Positions 18,960 to 32,115 of a stretch of DNA of 64,000 nucleotides are shown here, piece by piece; the stretch's first letter is position 1, and each line of letters begins with the position of its first letter. The stretch is from Cycas panzhihuaensis. Lineage: Eukaryota > Cycadophyta. The DNA lies in the NCBI GenBank assembly GCA_023213395.1, contig CM041465.1, positions 89,721,741-89,785,740 of the forward strand. The letters run 5' to 3'. A program made the translations under genes and the position numbers. The notes below the pieces were generated by a model. That model searched no databases, was not told the origin of the DNA, and saw only the letters and a list, made by a program, of their open reading frames with translations.

Positions 18960-19860
18960 AGCCTTTTTAATAGTTACCTTATTTTTCCAACACATCTTTT
19001 CAAGATGTCCTTGTCACTCATAGTAATTATAGATAAAATCTTTTATAGGCTCAGGTTTGGATTGGCTTAAACTTTAAACCTAAGAAGTTTGAGTACTAGT
19101 TTGAACTAAACCAAGACTTACTTTCTTTTTAAACTTTGATGCCAATGCCATGTTGTTTCAACTGCTACCATCAACATAGCCACCAATTCATTATTCTTCA
19201 TATAAGAGAGCCCATGTAAGCTCCTTAAAAGTACGAGGATTAGTTCTTTATGTTAATCATAAACTAGTCACAAAAATGTGAAATCCTTCATGCAAACTAT
19301 TCAACATGATACTCATTAGTTCTTTATCACTTATTTCCTTATTAATATCTAATAACTTATCCTTGATTTCTTTTAGTATCTACAAATGCATTGAAATTGA
19401 ATCACTAACCACCATCAAATGCAATTAATTTCTTAGGTATAATACCCTAGTTTCATTCTTGATCTCATACAAGTCCATTAGGGTTTACCATGCTTCAAAT
19501 GAAGACCTTTTTCCTTGAAGATAAACAATGAGATAATCTATAATAGATAAACCAATAATCACAAGGGCTTCACGATCATAATCTTTCCATTCTATAAGTT
19601 GTTTTAGGAATGCTAGTGGTTTTTTTCTGCTTGTTAGAAGTTGAAGGTTTCTTCTTATCTCCATCATCAGGCTTCCTAACATCACTCTTTTCATTGTCTT
19701 AATCAAGACGAGGTTTCTTTTCCTCTCTAGCTATAATCTTTAATAATTTCTTTAAAGCTAGAATATTAGAAATTTTAAATTTCCAAATATTGTAGTTCTT
19801 TCTATTTGGTTTACTTGATTAAGATAAAATATAACCAACAATGTTGATGTTAATATATTA
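18960..19860 (-). pseudogene. Copia Gag
   Basis: Minus-strand frames contain QLIEWKDYDREALVIIGLSI, YLQGKRSSFEAW, LYEIKNETRVLYLRN, ILKEIKDKLLDI and MLNSLHEGFHIFV, the UBN2 capsid helices of copia Gag, between 19250 and 19600. A degraded zinc knuckle (GHLEKMC) lies near 19000-19030. Several stops interrupt it. Confidence 0.85.
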
Positions 19861-21318
19861 AAAAGATGTACTAATCAACAAATTTAATGGCCTAGTTTAG
19901 TTGTGCTTAAGGTTTGGTATCAACTTGCTATACTAGAACTTAAAGGAAAAATTCTTATGTAGTCAAAAAGAACAACTTCAAAATGAAATAATTGTAATAG
20001 ATTATTGAAACTTAGCTAATTTTAAAATAATTAATGGTTTCCCTTATCTTCAAATCAATAATTCTTTGGAAAAGAGAGAATTGCAACTGGTGATTGTCCT
20101 AGCTTTAACAAAACTCAAAAAAACTTCCTTAAAGATTAGAAATATTCTCTACGCTAAATTTGGTATCAATAGAAAATTGTAAAAGAAGACTTTCTCCAAA
20201 TTTGATAGTAATACACAACTCCAAAAATCTATGATATCCCTCTATAAATTGTATGGATAGATAAGAATTTTCACAAGACACCCTCCAAATTTTGAAAATT
20301 CCAAGAAACTTCTAACATCCCACTACAACTTTTATGTTGGAGAAGAGAGATGCTAAGAGTAAGAGGTTCATATCACTAGTTAATAACTCCAAATCTGGTT
20401 GTAGGATAGACACTTATGGTTCTATCAATCCCTTAGATAAGAGAAGAATATCTCATGCAAAATCCTAATGGAATCATTGTCATAATTTCTTTCCATAAAA
20501 AAGACCTCTAGTAAATTTATTTGGCAATATCTATGGTAAGAGAAAAATGTCACATGTAAGCATTCCTTAGTGACTAGAGAAATTCAAAACATCTAGAACA
20601 AAATAACTAGATATTTGACAAACATATAATGTCATACAAACTTGTTAATCCCTCCTTAGTGGTTATAAATCATCAAGTTAATAATTTCACTAAATACCAA
20701 ACTTCAAACTAGTAGAAATAAAGAAAAATCCCAGGATAATAGACTTTGAACTAGTAGAAATGAAGAAAGATCCCATCCTCAGTGACTATGGACAAATTCC
20801 ACTATACAAATGGATAGGATCCAAACAAATTTGATAGGAAATCTAGTCAAATCATCTTCAAACTTATGTGTGTCAAATTTATAAGTAACTTCAAACCTAC
20901 AATTTGCTTCCAAATCTATGGGTCTCTTCAACTGGCAGGCATCTTCAACTGCAGATGAGTTTGTGGAAATAAAAAATCTCACATGTAGGGCATAAAACCC
21001 TTAACTAGAGTGCTAAGAAGAAATCTTGAATATGAAAAACACCATAAATAATTTAGGCACAAAACCCTACAATCAATATTAGATGAAAAGAAATGGAACT
21101 TTTGTTGGAACAAATAATTGCTACTATATTTGACGAAGAAAATGAAAAAGAAGTTATAAATGGAGAAACACTAAATATTTCATTATTTTATGAAAGAGAA
21201 AATAATGATAAAGGAATCCATGAATGAAATACAAAATTTACAATGAAGAAGATTTTTTAATCTACCTTATTATGACCATACAATATGAAGAAAGCACAAA
21301 GACTATTGACTTTATTTA
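19861..21318 (-). other. Leader of the 15671-21566 copia element
   Basis: This is 1.5 kb of non-coding DNA between PBS and gag. A word around AACTAGTAGAAATRAAGAAA is repeated at about 20706 and 20750. Related phrases about CCTTAGTGACTA recur at about 20560 and 20650. No frame is credible. Confidence 0.5.
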
Positions 21319-21331
21319 GGCTCTAATACCA
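21319..21331 (-). promoter_or_regulatory. Primer-binding site of the 15671-21566 copia element
   Basis: The minus strand reads TGGTATTAGAGCC immediately inside the 5' LTR terminus TTTCA, complementary to initiator tRNA-Met with one change. Confidence 0.85.
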
Positions 21332-21566
21332 TGAAAGAGAACCAAAAGTATAAATAGAAATCAATACAAAAATTATATACAAAGATCGACAAGAATAATA
21401 TTGCTTTAATTAGTTTGTAAAAATCAATGTACATCTCAATCATATGCTTCATGAGACCACCACCTATTGACTTAATAAGGGTGCATGAAGAATTAAGAAA
21501 CAAAATCTAAGTTACAATGACCTATGACAAGGAATTACATAAGAATAAATTAATAACTCTTTAATA
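21332..21566 (-). repeat. 5' LTR of the 15671-21566 copia element
   Basis: This 235-bp partner of 15671-15907 runs from plus-strand TGAAAGAGAACC to CTTTAATA (its outer TG end mutated to TA). Confidence 0.88.
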
Positions 21567-23632
21567 AGAATCCCCCCACTTAAAACTTTGTTTGTTTTGA
21601 TTGTTAAGGGAGGGTGGAAGAAGGGGTGAATACCTCCTATTCTCATGGGGTTTTGGGGGTAAAATAGGGGGTAAAACAACTAGTCCTTTGCCTACCCCCC
21701 CACCTAGCTTTTTTTTATACATATTTTTTAATATTTTCATCACTAGGGGACAAACTAAACACTCAAAATCCTTGGCATACTGAATAATAAGATGATGGCT
21801 TAAATGAGATATTTTTAATTATAAAATTCCCTTGATCATATTGGATCATAAGCATAAGTACCAAACAAAAACATGAGGTAGATAAGGGTAAAAATGACAC
21901 ATTTTGCATTGTTATTTTTCTCAAATTGGGACATGAAATTAAGGTCATAATTACAAATTATAGGGCACATTTTATAGGAGATTTGAGTTTCAAAGCAATG
22001 CATTAGTCAACTTGTCTATCATGTATTATATTCTAATTGGCCTACATCATTAGTTTGTTGATAATATATTACAAACATAAATGGGCATACATAAATTATA
22101 ATAGCATCAATCATTAACAACTTTAAATTAAATATAAAACAAAGAGGCATACCAAACTATGTCGAGGAGCCCAAAAGTAAACAAACAAGGTAACATACCC
22201 TTTTAACTTGAGCATGTTTAGTAACATGACAATTTTAGTCACAACCTAAAGTGATATTTATTATACAAACCTATACATTCTCCATTATATATTTAACCAT
22301 CTCCTCTTTTTTTCTTCTTCTTCTTACAATTCTTCTACAACCTCTTTTGCACCCATTTCTTATTCATTATCCCTTACATAAATTTTTCTTTAGATAATAA
22401 TGATCTTTCCTCAAGTTTCCTCCATATTCAAAGCAAGTCCCTATTTCTATATATTCATAATATGTAGGCCCTATAAACATGTTGTCAGCCTAATTTTCTT
22501 CCTTTGGTGTAGGTGTTCTTACTATCCTATATGGATATCTCATATTTATTCCTTTATTTATTGCCACCTTAATGGATTAAATAAGAAGTTATTGTTCTCC
22601 TTTCTTACCTAGCCTTACCTTCTTACCATACAAAATTTATCCTTTACACTCCTTTTAAGAGTTATTAGTTATCTTAAATTCTCTACCTAGTATGTTTTAA
22701 GCTTGTATTAAATTTATTCTCTAAGTCCCCTTAAACATGCATTTAATAAGAGCCTATTTCTTAGTAGAACTAAGAATATTTTAGAGGGATTAAAATGTGT
22801 TAGCATACTTTTCTATTAAGCCTCTCTATTGGAATTAAGTTAAATATGCAAAGTAATTTTTATTCCAAGTCTCTTTATACTATTCATACATTGTTATTTA
22901 GCAAAATAAACACTTAAAATTAGTAGTATGCTTATAGTCCTGACACCATAACATAAACTAGTTTAGAGCCTTATTACTTAGTTGGAGAGAAATAAATAAT
23001 ATTTTCCCTCTTGTTAAACATGGGTGAATGTCAAAATAAACTTCCATTTTGTAATCCATCTCCTTATATCATTACTTTTGTAAGGTTTAGAAATCTCTAT
23101 TTAGACTTCCATATTCATGAGCACAACACCTCATCGTTGAGTATTCTTGGATGGATCATTTAATTCATCATAGCCTTACCTTCTTTTTCCTTTATTTCTC
23201 CTTTAATCTTGAACTTTCATAAATCCATGAGTACTAAATTTATATCCCTTAAAATTTTATCTATTTTCTTCTTGAGTTATATGATATCTTTATCCACACT
23301 ACTAAGGTATTATTTTGACTTTACTTTGAAGGTAATCAATTGCTCAATAAGGATCAAAGGAGATATTCATTAATTTCTATAATAACCTCTAAATAGGATG
23401 GTAGAATAGTGAGATATAATAAGATGGGAATAGAGGGAGTGGTGGAATTAGGGAAATAGAGGGCATGGAAATGAGACTAACATCAATGATGATCTTCACT
23501 TATTATAAAACCATAGTCTTAGATCCATTAAGAAGAAAATCATAGGACTCAAATTTTTAATAACTTAGCTTTATATCATATTATTACTAGGTAGTATTAG
23601 GGATGGATTAGGAATATTAGGAATGATAATAC
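21567..23632. other. Unassigned AT-rich stretch
   Basis: Six G-tracts of three or more occur in 21608-21671, followed by a C-tract near 21693. A pyrimidine run lies at about 22290-22350. No reading frame, LTR or RNA gene was recognised. Confidence 0.45.
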
Positions 23633-23944
23633 TGTTAGCATAATGTTTATTTACGTTTGTTAAAAGTGTGCAAAAAGAGCTTTGGGAACCTACAGGCCAC
23701 CACCATCCATCTAAGTTGTCCACGAGCTGACACTCTTCAAGGTACATATATTTTATTGTTATATTTTATTATTATTTTAATTTTTTTAATTCTTGGTTGA
23801 GACAAGCTCTACCCACCTCCCAAACTATATATATAAGGGGCTGAGTACCCCGATGTTTAACACCACCTTCAAAGCTCAAGATTATGTTGATTTTTAGTAT
23901 GGATTAATGTTATTTACTACTTTGCTCTATCTCTAGATCTCTCA
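23633..23944 (+). repeat. Copia LTR (lone or truncated element)
   Basis: The LTR begins TGTTAGCATAATG and ends CTCTCA, followed at 23945 by TTTGGTATTAGATCAAG, a mutated initiator tRNA-Met PBS. It resembles the LTRs at 24479 and 30165 (ACCACC, GAGCTGACA.., CCTCCC.., TTTAACACCACCTTC). No partner LTR was found, so this is a 5'-end fragment of a related element. About 530 bases of possible leader follow to 24478. Confidence 0.78.
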
Positions 23945-24478
23945 TTTGGTATTAGATCAAGTGTATATGATGTACAACAAGTTTATTATTGTATATTTAC
24001 TTAGTTTATAAAGTTTTATCAATATTTCTTATATAGTTTTTATTAAATATTTGATTATTCTAACTTGTACACTCTATTTTAAGCATTATTCTCTAGATTT
24101 TTATAGCCACAACTGGAGTAGATAGCCTAGCATTCATTTGGAGATTTTATATCTGTATTTCATCAAAATTTTTATAAGTTTTTAAATCCTTTTTCATCAT
24201 TTTGTGAGGTTGCTACCCCTTACCTAGCCTTCATCAGGCTAGCGCTCTCTCCATAGTAAATGAAACTGCTTCAAGTCACTGCTCCTTGGAATCCTCTATG
24301 AGTTAGCTTCACAACATAACTGATAGTTTAAGAAATTGTTACTTTTGCATAAAGATCTCCCTCCTGAAAGCCCAATCACTCATTCTAGTCATTGAAACCC
24401 CTACTACTCCTCTTATAATCTACTTGTTTTTCTTTCATTTCTCTTCAGATCACTTTGTAATAGGGTAGTAGACCTAAT

Positions 24479-24804
24479 TATTAGAATAATATCCATTATA
24501 TAGAAACATGTGTGAGAGGTACCTTGGGAAGCTGCGGGCCATCACCAACTGACCTTGAGCCATCTCAAGCTAACCTTAAGCCACCTGCTAACTAACAAGG
24601 TAAGTTTTATGTTTTAATTTATTATTTTTTTTATTTTTTACTAATGTTAAGTTGAGGCGGTCTCCTACCTCCCCAAAATCTCTTTATATATTGAGAGTAC
24701 CTCCTTGGTGTTTTTTAACACCACCTTCCTTTCTTGGAGATTTGATTAATTTTTTTAAGTTATGGTTTAGTATGTAAACGATTTACTCTATCCTCACTCC
24801 AACA
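24479..24804 (+). repeat. 5' LTR of the 24479-30397 copia element
   Basis: It runs from TATTAGAATAAT (TG changed to TA) to CTCCAACA. TTTAATATCACC follows, a degraded version of TTTGGTATCAGA. Its first 230 bases match 30165-30397. Confidence 0.85.
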
Positions 24805-25911
24805 TTTAATATCACCACTCGATTTGATAAGTCTATGTGAAGCAATCAATACTATTTGATAATATAAAGGTTATTATATAGTTTTGATTTAATTTTATTA
24901 AGAGCTTTTGGATCTACAACTTTGTATAAAGCATGTGTACATCCACATTATTGTATGAATTTCTACAACTCCCATGATTAAAATGAGCTTATTTCTTATA
25001 GGATTCTCAGCCTTAATTATCCTATCATGATCTAGAGTAGCTTTGTTAAGTTCTTTTTAAGATTTCTATTGTTTTTTCATCATTTTTTAAAGTTTTCAAG
25101 TTGATATAGCTTATCTTATCTTTAACAATCTACTACTCATTTATATTATGACTACTTGAATTGATCTTGGCTGAGTCTTCTCTTTAATAGTGAAGACAGT
25201 TTGAAATTTTATCAAGCCTTTGCCAAGATATTACTCTTGGAAGCTTAGTGTCCTCACAGTTTTTATAAAACCTCACTAATTGTCCCTCTATTTTTTTGCC
25301 TATTTATTCATTTTTTCTTTAATTTTTTGTCATATCCTTGTATGTCCAGGTCCTACACCCTCCTCAAATCTATTCATCAAATTCTTTAGCTCTCCCATAG
25401 ATTGATTTGATCGATTCTATAGGTAAAAAGCATATTCTAATTGATTTAAGGCCATTACATTTGAAAGTTTGAAGGTGCATTATAGTGCATAACTATAAGT
25501 TTATTTTTGGCTCTTTTAAGTATCTCAAGGTGTGTTTCATTACATAACTACATGATTACTTCATAAGCCTTTATTTTTAGATTCATATAAATATTATCTT
25601 TTGAAAGGATCATTGTTTGAATATTATTTTTATTCCAAAATGATATATGCGTTACAATTTTTAAGGAATTATTTAGCTATTTTGATTAAAAAGGAATTTG
25701 ATGTACTTTTTACAATATGGATTGAATACAATATTTGAATGTGTATTTATAATATGGCTTGAATACATGTGTTCATCTGCTCCACTCTCATCTCCAATGA
25801 GCCTATAAACCTTCTTAGGGACTAGGACACTTATCAAACTTTATTTTAGATAACTATAACTTTAAGGACATTTTATTAAAAAGATATTTATCAAGACTTT
25901 AGTTAAGATAC
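24805..25911 (+). other. Leader of the 24479-30397 copia element
   Basis: AT-rich non-coding DNA between the degraded PBS and the gag start at 25912. Nothing else was recognised. Confidence 0.5.
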
Positions 25912-26990
25912 AATGGTAGCTAATTTTGACAACATGATTATTCCTAAGTTTGATGAATCTAATTTCTTAAAATAAAGTAGGAAGATGAGACCCATCCTCA
26001 TCACTAAAGACATGTGGGATATTGTGAGAGTAGGATACATAAAACTAAGACAAAATACAATCGATCCAGAGAAACTAGCATTCAAAGAAAATGCAAAGAA
26101 GGATAATAAGACCCTTGCATTAATATTTTGTGACCTAGAGGATCACATATTTCTTAGGATAAGTAAGGTAACAAAATCTAAGGAAGCTTAGAACACCTTA
26201 CAACTAATTTATAAAGGGGTAGCTTCATCCAAGTTACAAACTTTGGAAAGTAGGTTTGAGATCTTAAGGATGATGCCTAACGAATCAATTATAAAATTCA
26301 TGACCAAGGTTCAAGTCCTTATTAATCGGATGAGATTCCTTGGAGAAACATTAACTAAACAAAGGGTTGTTAAGAGAATTATAAGATGTGTTAGTGAAGT
26401 AAAAAGATTTGAAATGGTGGCAACTGATATAGAGGTGTCAAAGGATTTGAGTATCTTGAAAACTAAATAACTAAGTGCCATGTTAATGGAAGTTGAGGAG
26501 AAGAAGAATATAAATGAGTCACATGAGTATGCCTTTGTAACCAAGACAAGGATATAATCAAACTCACAAGCTAGAACCTCTAAATCTAAGGACTAATCCC
26601 CAAGGGGGAGAGAAGGAAACCCTAAACAAGAAATATGTTAAGAAAAGCAAGCAATATATCAAGCTCTACATCAAAGACATCAAGGAGAAAACTAAAGGAA
26701 TCCTAGCCATAATCGATATCAAAGTCAATAAAGACACCATAGGGTAAATCAATGTTGCCATAATTGCCAAGGGCACATGCATTCTTAAAAGACCAACTTT
26801 AACTATCCTAATAATAGATAGAGGGATAACCAAGCTCTATATTTAGAAAGAGAAAAACCATATAATATTGATAGAACTAATCCTCATAGTAGGAGTCTTA
26901 GTTATGGGAGAAGGGACTCACTTCACTACTCATTTTACAATAGAGTTGGTCACATAGAAGATAAATATTTTGCCAAGAATGGTCCACCCA
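25912..26990 (+). pseudogene. Copia Gag
   Basis: MVANFDNMIIPKFDESNFLK opens the protein, then RPILITKDMWDIV, KENAKKDNKTLALIF, TLESRFEILRMMPNESIIKF and IRCVSEVKRFEMVATDIE give the UBN2 capsid helices. CCHNCQGHMHS near 26755 is the remnant of the CCHC zinc knuckle. Stops at 25977, 26190 and 26468 split it into pieces. Confidence 0.9.
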
Positions 26991-27059
26991 CTAAGGGAAG
27001 TGCCAACACATTTGTAGAAATAAAGGAGAATGATCAACTATTCTTATCAAGTTTTATTA

Positions 27060-28350
27060 GTCATGAGGAAGAAGATGACAGTTGGTATATTGATTCCAGT
27101 TATTCCACCCATGACCCACAAATAAGATATATTTTAACCCATGGATAGAACTAGAAAAAGGTCTATTATATTTGGAGATGACACCTCTCATAAATCTATT
27201 GGTAGAGGTAATATTATCCTAAAGACTAAAGTAGGTGAATATTGACATCTTAATGATGTACTCTATGTTCCAACCTTGAAAAAGAATATTTTATTAGTAA
27301 CACAAATGATGGATCAAGATTACAAAATTATATTTGGCAATGGTGAATGCACCATTAAGGATAAAAGAAAGAATAAGGTGGTAGTTGTTAAAGGTGAAAT
27401 GACCAAAGATAGACTCTTTAAGCTAGTTCTCACCCCATTCAGATAACTATTCTTTAAGAATTATAATCAAACTTGACAGTGATATATGGCATAAGAGATT
27501 TGGTTATTTAAACTATAATAATTTGGCACTTATAAAGAAAATAGACATGGTTGATGGGTTACCTCACATTGAAGTGGATAATAATATTTGTGAAGGGTGT
27601 CTCCTAGGAAAAAAACATAGAGAAATTTTTTCGAATGGTAGTTATAGAGCAAAAGGGTCACTCCATCTAGTCTATATAGATCTTAATGGTCCCATGGATG
27701 TTCCTTCACTAGTAGGTGCTAAACATTTTCTTATATTCATTGATGACTATACAAGGAAAACTTGGGTCTACTTCTTAAAGTTTAAGTTTGATGCTTTCCA
27801 ACACTTTGTTGATTTTAAAACCTTTGTGGAGACACAAAGTATACATAAGATACTCCTCTTAAGATTATACAATTGGAGATAGTTTATCTTAAATGAGTTT
27901 AAGACCTACTGTACACATCATGGCATTAGGAGACAACTCACAAATCCTTATACCCCTCAACAAAATAGGGTGGCTAATAGAAAGAATCAAATCATAGTTG
28001 AGATAGATAAGTGCATGTTGAAAGATAAAAGATTAGGACATGAATTCTAGGATGAGGCTATCCACACAACTATTTATTTACTCAATAGATGTACCACCAA
28101 AGCCCTTAGGTGGATGACACCTGAAGAATCATGGACTAGATATAAACCTAGTATCCACCATTTAAGAGTTTTTGGTTGCCTATCTTATGTCCATTTCCTT
28201 GAACAAAAGATGACTAAGCTAGATGATAACAGTAACAAATATGTATTTATTAGCTACAATGATGCTTCCAAATCCTATAAAGTTTATGATCCAAAAACAT
28301 GAAAATTCATAGTGAGTAGGGATATTACATTCTAAGAAAATGATTGTTAT
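27060..28350 (+). pseudogene. Copia protease and integrase
   Basis: WYIDSSYSTHDP near 27080 is the protease active site, with DSS for DSG. VLYVPTLKKNILLVTQ follows. Integrase has IWHKRFGYLNY, then CEGCLLGKKHRE (zinc-binding CxxC), IFIDDYTRKTWVYFLK (first catalytic Asp) and NPYTPQQNRVANRKNQ. The second Asp is lost: where RTDNGGEF is expected the frame reads RLYNWR then a stop, near 27860-27885. HHLRVFGCLSYVHF at about 28155 marks the integrase C-terminus. Confidence 0.9.
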
Positions 28351-28579
28351 CACATTGATTATGATTAAGACAAAGGAAAAAGTGTTATGATAAACCTTGA
28401 TTCAACCACTAGGTCCACATATATACCACCTAAGTAGGACCCAAGACAAACTATTGATGTACCAAGTAGGGAGGGAACCTCCTCTCAACCTCTACCATAA
28501 AGATTTCCTAGATGATTTCAAAGGAACCATAATATGCTATTTTAGACAATGATTATACTAAAAGATCCATTCATTCCCA

Positions 28580-30130
28580 TAGGATGAATTTTTCCATTAT
28601 GAGTCAAGTCATGGAGACTCATGAGCCTCATGCCTTTGACGAGGCTAACACACATGATGATTTGAGAAAATCCATGGAAGAGGAATATAATTCCATAGTG
28701 AAAAATGATACATGGGAACTGATTGACCTTCCTCCCAACAAAAAAGCTATTAGTACCAAATGGATCTATAAGACTAAATTATGATCTAATGGATCAATTG
28801 ATAAATATAAGGCTAGACTCATAGCCAAAGATTATGCCTAAAGGGAGGGCGTAGACTATAGCTAAACCTTTGCTCCTATCACACACATAAAAATTGTTCG
28901 CATGATGTTGAGTTTGGTTGCACAAGAGGGATAAGATGTTCACCAAATGGATGTCAAAAGTGCATTTCTTAATGGGTATATTGAATAAGATATTTGTGTC
29001 TATTAACCCAAAGGTTTTAAAGTTAGGGCGGAAGAAGACAAAGTGTACAAGCTAAAAAAGTCACGTTGTGGACTAAAACAAGCACCCAAGGCATGGTACT
29101 CCTAAATCGATAAATACTTTAGAGACTAAGGATTTGAAAGAACCCAATTGGATCCAAATTTATACATCAAGATCAAAGGAGACTCCATCCTAATAGTGAG
29201 ACTTTATGTAGATGATCTTATCTACATAGAAAATGACTTCCATCTTTCACAAAAATTTAAGGATAATATGTGTAAGGAGTTTGAAACGATAGATTTGGGC
29301 TTGATGCATTACATCTTAGGTTTGGAAGTGTGGCAAGACAAAGACGACATTTTCATTTCCTAAAGAAAGTATACCTTGGACTTACTCCAAAAGTTCAAGA
29401 TGAATGATTACAAAGCCCTAACCATACATGCTAAAGTTGGTATCAATTTATCTAAACTTGATGATTCTGCACTAGTGGTTCCTACTCTCTATAGATAATT
29501 AATTGGTAGCCTGATTTATCTAATATTAATATGACCTGGCATTATGTAGGCAATCAATGTAGTTTTAAGATTCATGCAAGATCCTAAGTCCACACATTGG
29601 CAAGCAGCTAAGAGGATCTTATGATACTTAAAGGGTATAATAGAATATGGGTTATACTATAAATCTTTACCAAACCTTAGGTTGATGGGATATACAGACT
29701 CTAATTAGGCAAGATATATTGATGATAGGAAATCTAGTTTAAGATATACATTTAGGTTAGGTTCAGCATCTATAGCATGGAGCACAATGAAACATAATAT
29801 CATTTTCCTATCTACAGTAGAAGTAGAGTACGAATCAATAATTTTACGAGTATATGAGATAATATGGTTATGACGACTCCTCTAAGATCTTTAGATGGAA
29901 TAGAAAGGCCTAACTAAGATTTAGTATGATAATTAAAGCACCATTTAGATGACTTAGAATCTAGTTTTTCATGGTAGAACTAAGTACATTAAAACTCAGC
30001 ATCACTTCATTCAAGAATTAGTCCAAGTAGGTGAAATTGAGTTGGTATATTATAGTACAGAAGACCAAATAACAAATATCTTCACAAAGTTATTGGGAAG
30101 AATCAAGTTCCATAAATTTAGAGATAAACT
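28580..30130 (+). pseudogene. Copia reverse transcriptase and RNase H
   Basis: KNDTWELIDLPPNKKAISTK, WIYKTKL, DVHQMDVKSAFLNGYIE-like wording, LKKSRCGLKQAPKAWYS and LYVDDLIYIEND follow in order. The YVDD motif at 29205-29216 is intact. RNase H reads GYTDSN near 29690 and EVEYES near 29820. The tail HFIQELVQVGEIELVYY and a TKLLGRIKFH stretch end at about 30130. Many TAG and TAA codons replace Gln or Trp codons. Confidence 0.9.
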
Positions 30131-30164
30131 TGGAGTTTTACACAATAGACATTATTAGGGAGAA

Positions 30165-30397
30165 TATTAGAATAATGTTCATTATATAGAAACATGTGCA
30201 AGAGGTGCTTCGAGAAGCTGTGGGCCACCACCAACTAACCTTGAGCCCCCTTAAGTTACCCACTAGCTGACAAGGTAAGTTTTGTAATTTTAATTTATTA
30301 TTTTTAAAAATTTTTACTAACCTTGGGTTGAGGCTGTCTCCTGCCTCCCCAAAATATATTTATACATGGGGAGTACCTCCCTGGTATTTTTTAACAC
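30165..30397 (+). repeat. 3' LTR of the 24479-30397 element, truncated
   Basis: The PPT AGGGAGAA lies directly before TATTAGAATAATG. Similarity to the 5' LTR stops at TTTTTTAACAC, about 30397, leaving out roughly the last 90 bases. Confidence 0.82.
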
Positions 30398-31479
30398 TAG
30401 GCTTTATAGTGCCTTTAACTACTCTTCCATAACTTCTACATTCATTGGCATAGCTTAAAAGAGATTTATTAGGTTCTTATTCGCTTTATAATCTTTAAAT
30501 AAACTTTAAATAGTGAAAAAAAAAAGGCCTCACATAGGTTCTAATCATCTTTCAACTTTCTCCACATCAACATTCAATGACTTTGGAGTATTTCTCTTGT
30601 TACCTCATGATCTTTAAATGACCTTTAAATGGCTTAAAAAAATGTCTCACATAGCCTTTTATTCAATTCAACTCTAAACCTACTCTAGCTCAGTTACATA
30701 TCTCCATCAACTATGATATAATATGAAGAAACATTCATACATATTTTCTTAACTACAAGATCTTGATTATACACAATAAGTATTTAGAAAATAGTGCATA
30801 GGTATTTATATGGGAAACCTTTATGGGAGAAAATCCATAGTCAAACTCATAATAAATTCATTATATTAAAATATTGCATGGACTTGTGACCTATTAGGAT
30901 CACTCAACCTTGGTGGTTAAGCTTATTAGGGCCTGATGCATCTTAGTATGTCATACATCATTCATGTTCAATATTTGATAACCTATATAGGATTCATATT
31001 TATAATATCCTAAGAGGTACATCTAACTAATGTTTGTGACTCATAATTATGTCCTATGACCTTTTGTCATGTCTCATAACTCTTTATTATGTCTAGTTGA
31101 ATCCTCAATACCCATATCTCTTTGTATTTAGTTAATCCACATAAGTCATTAACCTAATATAAAATTAGCTTCAACTAAGTTTCCTAATATATCATGTGAT
31201 TATAATCCTAAAATCTATGTACCAAATATTTATCTCACCAAAAGATAATGTTGATACTAAAAATAATAAATACTCATCTAATTTATCACTTAAATCATTA
31301 ATATTTTATGCACTACCTTACATTATATTACCTTAGAGTCGTTATTTTTTCCTTGCAAATCAAATTAGACATAACCACCAAGGATTATATTGCTTTTGAA
31401 AGTTTCATCTTTTGAAGTTCCTTTTTGTTATTATTATTATTGTCATTGTTATTAAATAGATTTAAGAGTATGCTTGTTT
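30398..31479. other. Unassigned AT-rich stretch
   Basis: No reading frame or repeat was recognised. Part may be the 3' flank or remnant of the gag relic to the right. Confidence 0.4.
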
Positions 31480-32115
31480 CTCCTTAGTGCATGTCTTCTT
31501 ATCTTCAACATTAGAGAAACATCTTCTGAATCCCTTTCTAGAAACATCATTCTTCTTAGTTCTTCTGAAAGAAATTTTTTATATAATTAAAGTAGGTAAA
31601 GTTACCCTAGCTATAATTCTTGATAAATATCCTATGGTTTTTTAAAAAACCATTCAAGATAATGAGAAGAAGATCTTTATTAGGAATATGATCATCAATT
31701 TCATGCAATTAATTTCTAATGTCTCTAATCTTGTTAATATAAGAAAAGATACTCTCACCATCCATTATCCTGATCATCTTAAAATTAAATCTTAATAACA
31801 TCATCCTAGATGTGTTGGTGGATTGACATAAAGACTTAAGTTTGTCCCATAATTAATTAGAAATATCTAATAATTTTGCATGCATAATAAGATGAGATCT
31901 AGGATTGATAGAAATGATCATTCTTATAAGGTTATCCTTCTTTTCCTAATCTACAATGTCTACATGATGAGCAAGTCTTTGTTTAGTACCATTAATATAT
32001 TTAAAAAGCTCTTTTCCCTTTAATAGCATATACATGAAAAAACATAATTATAAAAGCAAGAACTATCTTCCAACTTATCATAATCAAATAATTTATACAA
32101 GGGATCCATATCCTA
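31480..32115 (-). pseudogene. Orphan copia Gag relic
   Basis: Minus-strand pieces read KGKELFKYINGTKQRLAHH, EKKDNLIRMIISINPRSHLI, MHAKLLDISN, LWDKLKSLCQSTNTSRMMLL, MDGESIFSYINKIRDIRN, LHEIDDHIPNKDLLLIILNG, the UBN2 fold of copia Gag in order. No pol or LTR partner was recognised nearby, so this is an isolated fragment or an element too decayed to delimit. Confidence 0.82.

Larger units (their letters stand above)
15671..21566 (-). mobile_element. Full-length dead Ty1/copia element
   Basis: LTRs at 15671-15907 and 21332-21566 flank a minus-strand interior in the order PBS, leader, gag, protease/integrase, RT, RNase H, PPT. Total length is 5.9 kb, normal for plant copia. The LTRs have clearly diverged and all frames carry many stops. 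A matching target duplication is no longer visible. Confidence 0.92.
24479..30397 (+). mobile_element. Dead Ty1/copia element with truncated 3' LTR
   Basis: 5' LTR at 24479-24804, degenerate PBS, leader, gag, protease, integrase, RT, RNase H, PPT AGGGAGAA (30157-30164), then a 3' LTR matching only the first 230 bases. The plus-strand polyprotein is readable through most domains but broken by many TAG/TAA codons. The family is that of the LTR at 23633. Confidence 0.9.
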
